The position numbers were made by a program, and so were the translations under genes. Of a DNA stretch of 64,000 nucleotides, positions 8,907 through 17,800 are shown piece after piece. The number at the start of each line of letters is the position of its first letter. The first letter of the stretch is position 1. The notes beneath the pieces were generated by a model, which was given only the letters and a program-made list of their open reading frames with translations, was not told the DNA's origin and searched no databases. This DNA is from Phycisphaeraceae bacterium (GTDB lineage Bacteria; Planctomycetota; Phycisphaerae; Phycisphaerales; Phycisphaeraceae): contig JADLFV010000128.1 in the NCBI GenBank assembly GCA_020849625.1, positions 20,071 to 84,070 on the forward strand. Direction: 5' to 3'.

Positions 8907-10190
8907 ATGAAGTCAGCCGCCGAGAGCGCGTGGTGGATGTTGGTCGTGCTATGGGTGATGGTGGGGCCACTTCCGGGTGCGCGGGGCCAGCAGATGGGCG
9001 AGCCGAACCGGGCGATGATCAAGCCATCGCTGGTGCGGCTGCAGCCGGGCCAGACGCAGCAGTTCAAGGCGATCATGCTGGCGACGTACCTGATGGCAGC
9101 CGATGCGCCCAAACAGGTGACCTGGTCGGTCAACGGCATCGAGGGCGGCAACGAACAGGTGGGCACGATCGACGCCAATGGTGTGTACGAAGCCCCGGCC
9201 GCGGCGCCTTCGCCCAACGAGATTCACATCATTGCACACGTACCCGAGGCAGCCAACAGTTTGCTGTTCGCCACGGTGCTGGTCGGTGACGATGAGCCGA
9301 AGTATGAACTGGTCAACACATGGTCGGAGCCGATCAAGAGCGCCGAGCACTTCAAATCGCCGCACGGCATCGGTCTGGACAAAGACGGCAATCTGCTGAT
9401 CGCGGACGTGAAGGCCAACCGGGTGCTGCGCTTTACACCGGATGGCAAGTTCCTTGGTGATGTGGGCGATGGATCAGGCGGCGAACCGGGCAAGTTCGTC
9501 GAGCCGCGACTGGCGATCATCGATGACAAGGGGAACATCTGGGCGACCGATTCCAAGAGCGATCGGCCGCGCCTCCAGGTGTTCTCGCCCGATGGCAAGT
9601 TCGAGCGGCAGTTTGCCGAGAAAGGCATTCTGCCCGGCTTCCTCCTGCGGGCCCACGGCATGGGCTTCGACCGCCAGCAGCGATTGTTTGTCGTGGACGT
9701 GGATAACTTCCGGGTGAACGTTTACTCGCATGACGGTGATTTTCTTTACGACTGGGGTCAGGTCGGCACGGGCCCGGGCCAGTTCAACGCACCGCACGGG
9801 CTGTACGTCGATCCCAGCGGCGACGTGTTTATCAGCGGGTACTACGGCCCGATTCAGAAGTTCGACAGCCAGGGCAATTATCTGTTCCGCTTCTGTCACG
9901 GCGACCCGCCCGATGGGCCGGTGTATTTCCACTCCATCAGCGGCGATCGCTGGGGCAACGTGTTCGTGATGGTGCGCAACCGCAGCGGATACGACAACCA
10001 GTTGCAGACCGACGGCGGGCGACGCCTGAGCGTGATGAAGTTCAACAACAACGGCGATTTCGTCACCGGCTGGAGCCTGGAAAAGCCTGAGCACCGCGAG
10101 AGCTGGGCGGTCGTCGCTGACGACGGCACGGTGTATTCGCTGTTCCAGGACGCCGAGCACGTGGGCGTGCAGACGTTCGTGCCGCGCTGA
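8907..10190 (+). CDS. Secreted NHL-repeat protein with an N-terminal Ig-like domain
   Basis: 427 residues from the ATG at 8907, preceded by AAAGGA. Residues 1-27 look like a signal peptide (hydrophobic run ending PLPGARGQ). Residues about 35-120 fit a bacterial Ig-like (Big-type) domain with the WSVNG and GTIDANGVYEAP signatures. From about residue 135 come six-bladed NHL repeats: each blade has a phrase such as PHGIGLDKDGNLLIADVKAN or FNAPHGLYVDPSGDVFIS. NHL propellers usually bind proteins or ligands, and some are lyases. It follows the URO-D-like gene by 44 bases and is probably exported. Confidence 0.85.
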   Translation: MKSAAESAWWMLVVLWVMVGPLPGARGQQMGEPNRAMIKPSLVRLQPGQTQQFKAIMLATYLMAADAPKQVTWSVNGIEGGNEQVGTIDANGVYEAPAAAPSPNEIHIIAHVPEAANSLLFATVLVGDDEPKYELVNTWSEPIKSAEHFKSPHGIGLDKDGNLLIADVKANRVLRFTPDGKFLGDVGDGSGGEPGKFVEPRLAIIDDKGNIWATDSKSDRPRLQVFSPDGKFERQFAEKGILPGFLLRAHGMGFDRQQRLFVVDVDNFRVNVYSHDGDFLYDWGQVGTGPGQFNAPHGLYVDPSGDVFISGYYGPIQKFDSQGNYLFRFCHGDPPDGPVYFHSISGDRWGNVFVMVRNRSGYDNQLQTDGGRRLSVMKFNNNGDFVTGWSLEKPEHRESWAVVADDGTVYSLFQDAEHVGVQTFVPR

Positions 10191-10219
10191 TCAGCGGGGC
10201 GACAACCTACAATCAACGC

Positions 10220-11008
10220 ATGGCTGCGGCTTATAGCTTGCTCCAGTTGAACGAGCAGATCGTCGCCTGCACGCGCTGTGCGCGATTGCTGGGGCACTGT
10301 CGCAAGGTGGCGCGGGAGAAGCGGGCGGCGTATCGGGATCAGACTTATTGGGGCAAACCGGTGCCGAACTTGCTTTGCCGGGATCGGCCGCGACTGCTGA
10401 TCGTGGGACTGGCGCCGGGAGCACATGGAGCCAATCGCACAGGGCGGATGTTCACCGGCGATCGCTCGGGGGACTTTCTCTATCGAGGGCTGCACGAGGC
10501 GGGTTTCGCCAGCCAGGCGGAGTCGGTGTCGCGTGATGACGGGCTGGCGATGTTGGGGGCGGTGATCACGGCTGCATGTCACTGTGCGCCGCCGGGCAAC
10601 AAGCCGACGGCGCAGGAACTGGCTCACTGTGCAGGGCATCTGTCGGCGACGTTCGATGCGATGCTAGTGTCGCGGAAGGACAAGGGATCCGGCGTGCTGC
10701 CCCCGGAAGCGAAGCGCGTTTCGTCGAAAGTGCCGGCCGGGGCGGGTGTGTGTGTGTTGACGTTGGGCAAAATTGCGCACGATGCGGTGTTGCGGGAGTA
10801 TCGGGCCCGGGGGTGGATTTGGCATTTGAGCGAAGCCCCTTTCGGCCACGGGCGGGTGTATTTCGAGCGAGTCGGGCAGCAGGGCGGGCCGCCGCCGACG
10901 CTGTGCTGCTTCCACGTCAGTCAGCAGAACACATTTACCGGACGCTTGACCCAGGCGATGTTGCGAACGGTTCTGAATCGGGCGCGGCAAATCTTGGGGC
11001 AGGCTTGA
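10220..11008 (+). CDS. Uracil-DNA glycosylase, family 5 (UDGb)
   Basis: 262 residues. It removes uracil (and often hypoxanthine) from DNA in base-excision repair. Motif A reads GLAPGAHGANRTGRMFTGD, the family 5 form. Family 4 and 5 enzymes carry an iron-sulfur cluster; candidate ligands are C17, C20 (CTRC), C122 and C137, spaced as expected. Motif B near the C-terminus is HVSQQNTFTGRLT. The gene starts 30 bases after the NHL gene on the same strand, but the functions are unrelated. Confidence 0.93.
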   Translation: MAAAYSLLQLNEQIVACTRCARLLGHCRKVAREKRAAYRDQTYWGKPVPNLLCRDRPRLLIVGLAPGAHGANRTGRMFTGDRSGDFLYRGLHEAGFASQAESVSRDDGLAMLGAVITAACHCAPPGNKPTAQELAHCAGHLSATFDAMLVSRKDKGSGVLPPEAKRVSSKVPAGAGVCVLTLGKIAHDAVLREYRARGWIWHLSEAPFGHGRVYFERVGQQGGPPPTLCCFHVSQQNTFTGRLTQAMLRTVLNRARQILGQA

Positions 11009-11090
11009 TCGGGGCAAATGCTGAGCCGATGAATGACAGGGTAGCCCTGAACCGGGTGTTATCGTGCCAGGTGGGGGGTAATCAGGACGA

Positions 11091-12638
11091 ATGATTCTGC
11101 CGCGCTTCATACGGTCTGGCCTGGGGGGCGCATCGGCACGCTCCGCTTCATGCGAACGTCGCCGGGCCCTGTTGTTTGAGCGCCTGGACCAGGTGCAGAT
11201 CGACGCTTTGCCCCTGCTGACGCTGATGCGCTGCTCTGCGGATGATGCGGAGGCGGTGACGGCTGCGATCCAGTCGTGTCCCGCGCTGGCGGGGCGATTG
11301 TTGAGCGTGATCAACTCGGCGGCTTTCGCTTTGCCGCGACCAATCGACAATGTGCGGCGGGCGGTGTTGCAGCTTGGAGCGGCCCGAGCCCGATCGGTGG
11401 CGCTGGCCTTCGCCTTGCGTCACGGCAACGACGGCCTGGACCTGCCGCGACCGCTGAGCTATCACCTGTGGGTCACCGCTCTGCGCAAAGCCTCGGCTGC
11501 TCGACTCGCCTGCCAGGTGGTGCGCCCGATCGATGCTGATCTGGCTTTCTGTCACGGCCTGCTGCAGGACATCGCCCTGCCGATGATGATTCACTGCGAT
11601 CGTGCGTTCTACGAGAAGCTGCTTCGCATCACGCCCGAGCGATCCTGGTGCCAGCAGGAACGCGAGCACTTCGGCGTGGACCACGCCACGCTGGGGCGCC
11701 AGTTGCTGTCGAACTGGTCTGTGCCGGACTCGGTCTGCCAGTCGGTGTTGCACCATCACAATCCGCCGCTGCACGGCGACGACCACGCCCTGCTGCTGCG
11801 ACTGTGCGTTTTTTTGGCGGCCCTGATCGGACACTTCGATGAATCGCCCACCCCGGCCGAGCGCGATTGGATGATCGCCTTGCACGGCCAGTTCCTTTCC
11901 CAGCACTACGCCAGCCCGGACAAGTTTCTGGCCGCAGCCCGCCATGAGGCGCAGAAGCTGCACGGCTCAACCCAGCCGCCACCGGTCGATGCCGCCGTCG
12001 TGCGCGACCTGACCCGGGCGGTGGCGGATAACACCGTGGCCCTGGTCGGCCAGTTGTCGGAACTGGAAAACTCGCTGGGCCAGGCCCAGAAACGCACCAA
12101 CGAGCTGCGTTTTGCCGCCTTCACCGATCCGCTGACGCGGCTGCTCAACCGCCGCGGGTTCTTCGAGCTGGGCCAGCGCCGGTTGCACAATCCGCCCGGA
12201 GGCGAAGAGGGACTGCTGGTCCTGGCCATCGACCTGGACGGCTTCAAGTACGTCAACGACAGCCACGGCCACGATGCCGGGGATCGCCTGCTGTGCGCCT
12301 TCGCCCACCGCCTGCGCGACAGCCTGGATCGCCAAGACCTGGTGGCCCGCATCGGCGGCGATGAGTTCGTGGCCCTGGTCTGCGGCGTCGATGAGTCAAG
12401 GGCCCGAGTCATCACCCAGCGCTTGCACGAACGCTGCAACGGCGCCACGCTGGAACTGGGCGACGGGCGGAGCATTGAATTGTGGTTCAGTTGCGGCGCC
12501 GTCTTTCGCGACAGCGCCAGGGGCGGCAGCCTTGACGAACTGCTCAACGCCGCCGACGCCGCCATGTACGAGCGCAAGCGGGACGGCAAACATGGATTTC
12601 ACTTCGTCAACGGTCAAAGAACCCGCCCGGTTGATTGA
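11091..12638 (+). CDS. HDOD-GGDEF signalling protein
   Basis: 515 residues. Residues about 30-260 form an HDOD domain: LPLLTLMRCSADDAEAV, then CPALAGRLLSVINSAAFALP and an SVALAFAL helix, with the FCHGLLQDIALP region. After a coiled connector (ELENSLGQAQKRTNELR) comes a GGDEF domain from TDPLTRLLNRRGF, with the exact GGDEF sequence at 422-426, so diguanylate cyclase activity is expected. The inhibitory RxxD site is not conserved (DRQD), suggesting no product inhibition at that site. There is no membrane segment. The ATG at 11091 follows GGGGGTAATCAGGACGA, which includes AGGA. Confidence 0.92.
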   Translation: MILPRFIRSGLGGASARSASCERRRALLFERLDQVQIDALPLLTLMRCSADDAEAVTAAIQSCPALAGRLLSVINSAAFALPRPIDNVRRAVLQLGAARARSVALAFALRHGNDGLDLPRPLSYHLWVTALRKASAARLACQVVRPIDADLAFCHGLLQDIALPMMIHCDRAFYEKLLRITPERSWCQQEREHFGVDHATLGRQLLSNWSVPDSVCQSVLHHHNPPLHGDDHALLLRLCVFLAALIGHFDESPTPAERDWMIALHGQFLSQHYASPDKFLAAARHEAQKLHGSTQPPPVDAAVVRDLTRAVADNTVALVGQLSELENSLGQAQKRTNELRFAAFTDPLTRLLNRRGFFELGQRRLHNPPGGEEGLLVLAIDLDGFKYVNDSHGHDAGDRLLCAFAHRLRDSLDRQDLVARIGGDEFVALVCGVDESRARVITQRLHERCNGATLELGDGRSIELWFSCGAVFRDSARGGSLDELLNAADAAMYERKRDGKHGFHFVNGQRTRPVD

Positions 12639-12686
12639 CGGCAGGCCCGTCTGACATCAGCCGCCCGAGATGACTACACTTGCTTC

Positions 12687-13166
12687 GTGCCTCTGCTGAT
12701 CGACTGCTACAACGTCCTGCACACCCCCGCCCCCGGAAGGGCTGGAAGTGACCTGACGACGGCCACACTGTGTCATCAATTGGCGGGCACGAAGTGGGCG
12801 CGATATGGCATCACGGTCTTCTGTGACGGCCTGCCCAAGCCGGATGAACGATTCGATCCGCCGGCGAATGTGCAGATGGTGCATTCGGGCCCGCAGCGTT
12901 CGGCGGACGACCTGATCCTGGCCCGCATCGAAGAGGAAGCCAACCCGCGGCGGCTGGTGGTGGTCAGCTCCGATCGCGCCATTCGAGCGGCCGCCCGACG
13001 GCGCAAGGCCAACAGTTGGACCAGCGAGGAATTTCTCGGGCGCCTGCAGCAGCAGAGCGCGACCCGTCCGCCTCGCTCGGCGGGCAAGCCCGGCCCGCTG
13101 ACCGAGGACCAGGTCGATCACTGGCTGCGGGCCTTCGGGTTTGATGAACAAGGGGGTAGGGATTAG
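12687..13166 (+). CDS. NYN-domain (YacP/Rae1-like) RNase-like protein
   Basis: 159 residues. It opens MPLLIDCYNVLH, the first acidic strand of PIN-like NYN nucleases, and contains FCDGLPKPDE, SADDLILARIEEEANPR and VVSSDRAIRAAARRR, the three further conserved blocks. In Bacillus the related YacP/Rae1 is a ribosome-associated endoribonuclease. The ATG or GTG start is uncertain by a codon; 12687 gives the conserved N-terminus at once. The C-terminal 30 residues (LTEDQVDHWLRAFGF) form a small helix conserved in planctomycete homologues as I recall them. It is followed by a heptamer palindrome. Confidence 0.85.
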   Translation: MPLLIDCYNVLHTPAPGRAGSDLTTATLCHQLAGTKWARYGITVFCDGLPKPDERFDPPANVQMVHSGPQRSADDLILARIEEEANPRRLVVVSSDRAIRAAARRRKANSWTSEEFLGRLQQQSATRPPRSAGKPGPLTEDQVDHWLRAFGFDEQGGRD

Positions 13167-13247
13167 GGGGTAGGGGGTAGGGCTTGTGATCGGTGCTGTC
13201 GCTGGAACTTGGAGCCCTACGCCCTAAACCCTACCCCCTACACCCTG
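13151..13247. repeat. Heptamer palindrome of GGGGTAG units
   Basis: The left arm consists of GGGGTAG, GGATTAG, GGGGTAG, GGGGTAG; the right arm of GCCCTAC, GCCCTAA, ACCCTAC, CCCCTAC. Every unit is 7 bases. The G-rich strand has enough G-tracts for a quadruplex. It separates the NYN gene and pyrH. Confidence 0.9.
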
Positions 13248-13298
13248 TTTTGTGCTTAGTTGACGAATTGCCCCTTGTGGGCTGACAATGCCCGTCAC

Positions 13299-14039
13299 AT
13301 GAACGAATCATCCACTGCACAAGATCATCCGCAATACCGCCGCGTGCTGCTGAAACTCAGCGGCGAGGCGTTCAGCAAGCCGGGCCAGTTCGGCATTGAC
13401 GGCCAAGAGCTGGAACTGATCGCCGCCCAGATCGCGGAGGGGGCGCGGCAAGGGGCGCAGTTGGCGGTGGTGGTCGGCGGGGGCAACATCATCCGCGGAG
13501 CCAGACTGGCCGGCGAAGGCCACATGGAGCAGGCCACCGCAGATTACATGGGCATGCTGGGCACGGTGCTCAACGGGTTGGCGCTGAAGGAAGCCCTGGA
13601 GCGGATGGGACAGCCGGCCCGGGTGCTCAGTGCGTTGAACCTGTCGGCGGTGGCCGAGACGTTTATCCGCGGTCGGGCCATTCGCCATCTGGAAAAGGGG
13701 CGCGTGGTGATCTTCGTGGCCGGGACGGGCAACCCGTTTTTCACCACCGACTCGGCGGCCGCCCTGCGGGCCAGCGAGATCGGCGCCGACGTGCTGCTGA
13801 AGGCCACCAAGGTCAACGGCATCTACGATCAGGACCCGGCGAAAAATCCCAAAGCCCGCCGCTACGACAAGCTGACTTTCGCTGAGGCCATCAGCAGACA
13901 GTTGCGGGTGATGGACGTCACCGCCTTCTCCATGTGCCAGGACCGCGACATTCCCATCGTGGTCTTCGACATGAAGAAGCCCGGCCACATCGCGGCGGTG
14001 ATCCGCGGCCAGGACATTGGAACGAAGGTAACACGGTAG
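13299..14039 (+). CDS. pyrH: UMP kinase
   Basis: 246 residues from the ATG at 13299. It phosphorylates UMP to UDP as a hexamer of the amino-acid kinase fold. Signatures: RRVLLKLSGEAF, VVVGGGNIIRG, DYMGMLGTVLN, FVAGTGNPFFTTDSAAALRA and VLLKATKVNGIYDQDP. An upstream in-frame codon exists 13 triplets earlier but adds non-homologous residues. Next comes frr, the common pyrH-frr arrangement, but separated here by a 105-base heptamer palindrome. Confidence 0.97.
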   Translation: MNESSTAQDHPQYRRVLLKLSGEAFSKPGQFGIDGQELELIAAQIAEGARQGAQLAVVVGGGNIIRGARLAGEGHMEQATADYMGMLGTVLNGLALKEALERMGQPARVLSALNLSAVAETFIRGRAIRHLEKGRVVIFVAGTGNPFFTTDSAAALRASEIGADVLLKATKVNGIYDQDPAKNPKARRYDKLTFAEAISRQLRVMDVTAFSMCQDRDIPIVVFDMKKPGHIAAVIRGQDIGTKVTR

Positions 14040-14041
14040 GA

Positions 14042-14146
14042 GATTTTTGATTTTAGAATTTAGATTTTAAATTTTTAGTTGCGACGATCGTTGGCGGCCC
14101 GGGACACGCCGTCAATCTAAAATCTAAATTCTAAAATCTAAAATTT
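14042..14146. repeat. Heptamer palindrome of AT-rich units between pyrH and frr
   Basis: The left arm is GATTTTT, GATTTTA, GAATTTA, GATTTTA; the right arm is ATCTAAA, ATCTAAA, TTCTAAA, ATCTAAA. The GC-rich loop contains ACGATCGT and a GGCCCGGGAC stretch. The right arm runs up to the GGAG ribosome-binding site of frr. Confidence 0.9.
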
Positions 14147-14159
14147 GGAGCATCCGACC

Positions 14160-14729
14160 ATGATCGATCTTGACGAACTGCTGATGAACAGCGAAGAGCA
14201 CATGGAAAAGGCGATCGCCTATCTCAAGCACGAGATGCAGGGCGTGCGCACTGGGCGGGCTTCGCCCGGCCTGGTCGAGTTCGTCAAGGTCGAAGCCTAC
14301 GGCGCCACCAGCGATCTGCGGCAGATCGCCATGGTCAGCGCCCCCGAGCCGTCGCAACTGATGGTCAAGCCCTACGATCCCTCGACCACGCAGTCGATCA
14401 TCAAGGGCATCCAGAATGCCGGGCTCGGTTTGAACCCCATGAGCGACGGGAAAGTGATCCGCATCAACATTCCCGCCCTGACGTCGGAGCGGCGCGGGCA
14501 GCTTGCCAACAACGTCAAGCACATGGGCGAGCAAGCCAAGGTCGCCGTGCGCAATGCCCGGCGAGACACCAACAAGGAGTTGGACGCGGCCGCCAAGGAC
14601 AAGTCCGCTCACTTGTCCGAGGATGCCGTCAAGCAGGCCAAGGACGAAGTCCAGCAATTGCTCAAGAAATACGAAGCGAAGATCGACGAACTGACCGCCC
14701 AGAAGACCGCTGAAATCCAGCAGGTGTGA
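14160..14729 (+). CDS. frr: Ribosome recycling factor
   Basis: 189 residues from the ATG at 14160, 9 bases after GGAG (14147-14150); a TTG five codons upstream is less likely. RRF splits post-termination ribosomes with EF-G. Conserved blocks: GVRTGRASPGLVEFVKVEAYG, split by the loop at residues 35-50; SQLMVKPYDPS; LGLNPMSDGKVIRINIPALT; and the closing DELTAQKTAEIQQV. Length and all motifs are normal. The stop is followed after a few bases by another heptamer palindrome. Confidence 0.97.
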   Translation: MIDLDELLMNSEEHMEKAIAYLKHEMQGVRTGRASPGLVEFVKVEAYGATSDLRQIAMVSAPEPSQLMVKPYDPSTTQSIIKGIQNAGLGLNPMSDGKVIRINIPALTSERRGQLANNVKHMGEQAKVAVRNARRDTNKELDAAAKDKSAHLSEDAVKQAKDEVQQLLKKYEAKIDELTAQKTAEIQQV

Positions 14730-14734
14730 GAGCG

Positions 14735-14829
14735 GCTTTGAGCAATGAGCGATGAGCTATGAGCCAGGAACGGATGTAACTTCGATGACTTCTGTTTCAA
14801 AGCTCATAGCTCATAGCTCAAAGCTCATG
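14735..14829. repeat. Heptamer palindrome overlapping the start of the DUF4159 gene
   Basis: The left arm has GAGCAAT, GAGCGAT, GAGCTAT units; the right arm has AGCTCAT, AGCTCAT, AGCTCAA, AGCTCAT units. The right arm is translated if the DUF4159 gene begins at 14785, giving residues SKLIAHSSKLM. Confidence 0.9.
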
Positions 14830-17800
14830 GCCCTATTCGCCGTGCTGCTGGTATCACCCGCTTTTGCGCAGTCCGTTGACGGTCAGGTTACGCTCGATCA
14901 GGCCATCGAGCAGCTGGTGACCGAGGCGGCCGGGATCGCCAGACTCGATGATGTCAACGCCAAGCCGACCTTCGATCGTCCGCACAAGCTGATCGCCGAC
15001 TGGGACGCCGAGGCGATGGCCCCGCTGCTGTTCAAGCGTCTGACCACCGGCAAGCTCGCGGGCAATCCTTACGGCGACGCTTACGTGCGCTGGCATCTGC
15101 AGCCGGTGATCGCCGATGCATTTGCCGCCCGTTTCGAGCATTGGAAGCAGACCGGCCAGTTCCAGGTGCGCCCGGAAGATGCCCGCGCGGTGCTGTCGAT
15201 GCTGCAATCGCTGCCACCCGAGCCGGACTTCGAGTGGCGCGATGTGGACAGCTACCAGGCCAACGATCCCAAGAAACAGCAGGAATTGGAAGACACGATT
15301 CGAAAACTCGCCCGCGAGACCCGGGTGAAGATCGGCGTGCCTCCTTTCGAACGCTACGTCTCGGGCAGGTCAGCCCTGGAGTTCGTCGACGGTGAACAGA
15401 AAAAACAGATCGAGCAGATCATCAAGCAGATCGACGACCTGCGCAGGCAGCAGATGCACAGGGTCACCGATCCCACCGCCAAGGCCTACAACGAACGGCT
15501 CAGCGAACTGAACAAGCTGCTGCGGGAAAGCCGCAGCAACCTGCTCTACAACCTTATCCAGACCGGGGACAAAACGTCGCTGGGCCTGATCGCGTCCGAG
15601 ATCGACAAGCAGATCAAAGGTCGCCAGTTTCTGGGCATTCTGTTGATGCGCGATCTGTACGTGGCGATGTACGACGGCTACCTGCTGCTGTACGACGAGC
15701 CGACGCTTTCCGCTCTGCGCCAGAGTCTGCTGCAGACAGCCCAATCCGCCGACGCGGCGCAGGCGTATCTCAACGGCATTGAACCATTGCCTTCGTGGAT
15801 GAAGCCGCGCTCAAACAACTTCGCTGATCTGGCGTTCCACATGATTCACCTGCTGGAAACTCCTGCCACGCTGCAGAAATTCCGCGATGCGCTGGAGCCG
15901 ATCCCCGAGAAGCCGCTGCCGCCCCGGCCCAGCAGTGCCGCCTCGGCGGATAACCTCACCAACATCCGGCTGCACTACGCCATCGAGCGGGCTGTGCGGC
16001 AGATCTATGCCCCTTCGCAGGACAACGACATCCTGCTGCCGCGCTACCATCCGCTGACCGATTCGCAGATGTATCAGATCATGCGCTGGGGCGCCAACAC
16101 GCCCGCTCTGCCCGCGCTGATCAATGAGTCCGGCCACCAGGCCCTGCTCTGCTGGGCCATGCTGCGTGCCGGCGAAAGCTATCAGAACCCCCACTTCTAT
16201 CGTCGCATGTCCTTCGTGCTCGCTACTGAGACGCCCTACACCTTCGACCGCGCCATGCGCCTGATGATGCTGGCCAACCTGGCGCCCATTCAGTGGCAGG
16301 ACTGGTTCGAGCGCGATTACGACTGGTTGCTGAAAGCTTACGACGCGGACAAAACCAGCGGCGCCCTGACCGATGAATACAACGACAAGGGCCCCAGCGA
16401 TCAGTTCAGCAACGCCCAGGCCCAGTACGGCACGCTCGGCCTGTGGGCGGTGGAACGCTCCGGCCGCAAGGTGCCCGACAAACTCTGGCAGATCATCGAC
16501 AACTACTGGCGCAGCCAGCAGCACAAGCCATCTTCACCCACTTCCGGGAGCGGGTGGTCCGTCGGCCTGATCGATGGCCCGCACAAGCTCAAGGCCGATG
16601 ACACCAACAAGTATGCCCTCGAAGTGCAGGGCCCCATGACCGCCGCGGCGACGATGGCCCTATCGCTGAGCGAGCGCCGCCTCTATGCCGACAAACTGCT
16701 CGACGCCGACGCGGCCGCCAAGCTGCCCAACCTCCCGTCCGGGCTGCGCTGGCTCGATCAGAACTTCAGCCTCACCGCGCATCCCCAGGGCACCAACTGG
16801 TATCACTACCTCTGGACCATCCAGCAACTGGCCCACGCCAACGGCCTGCGCAAACTCAACGGCATCGACCTGTTCCGCGACGTCACCGCCAGCATCCTCA
16901 ACGATCAGCGGGCTGACGGCACCTGGGAGGATGTGTCCCTGGACTATTCCAAGGGCAACTTTCGGCCGCGCCGCGACAGCCGCACCGTCTCCACCGCCTT
17001 CGCTCTGCTCTACCTGTCTGATGCTGTGGCCGCCAACGTCACCATCAGCAAGCTGCAATTCGACGGCCACTGGAACAATCGCCCGCACGATCTGTGGAAC
17101 TTCGCGGAGTTTGCCGGCTCGCGCTACGAGACCAATTGCCTCTGGCAGATCGTTGACGCCCAGATGCCCGTCGAGCACCTGGTGGAGTCGCCGCTGATCT
17201 ATCTTTCCACCGATGCTGCGTTCACACTGCCCGAAGCGCAGCTCAAGACACTGCGCGATTACATTGAGGCCGGGGGCATGCTGCTGTTGAACAGCGAAAA
17301 GACCTCGCCGGACCTGGCCAAGGCCATGACCGACTTGTGTGGGCAGCTTGTTCCCGATCAGCAGTTGGTCGATGTCCCAGCCGACCATGCGTTTTTCAGC
17401 CTGCATCGGCCGGTCAACGCCCCGCCGCCGCTGCGCATGGTTCACAACGGCGTACGCCCGCTGATCGTGCAGTTCCAGCGCGACATTGGCCGCGATCTGC
17501 AAACCCCCGGAAGTGATCGCTCCGGGGGCGGGAGCAATTCCGGGGGCGGGAGCATTTCCGGGGGCGGGCCGACGTTTGATCTGCTGGGCAACATCTACCT
17601 GTTTGCCGTGGGCATGAACACCCAGCGCCGCCGGCTCGACAACGGCCACCTGATCCGCAACACCTCGCCCACCATCAACAGCCTGCGCATCGACCGCCTG
17701 TTGGCTGCGCCTGAGCCGGCCGCCGATGCACAATTGCGCATCTACATGGCCAACGAACATCAACTCGACCTGACCATCGACGCATCCACGCCCGACAAAC

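Noticed and set aside
13151..13247. Telomere-like or CRISPR-like repeats
   Set aside because: TAGGG words suggested telomeric repeats and tandem units suggested a CRISPR, but units are 7 bases with no spacers and form inverted arms like many other gaps.
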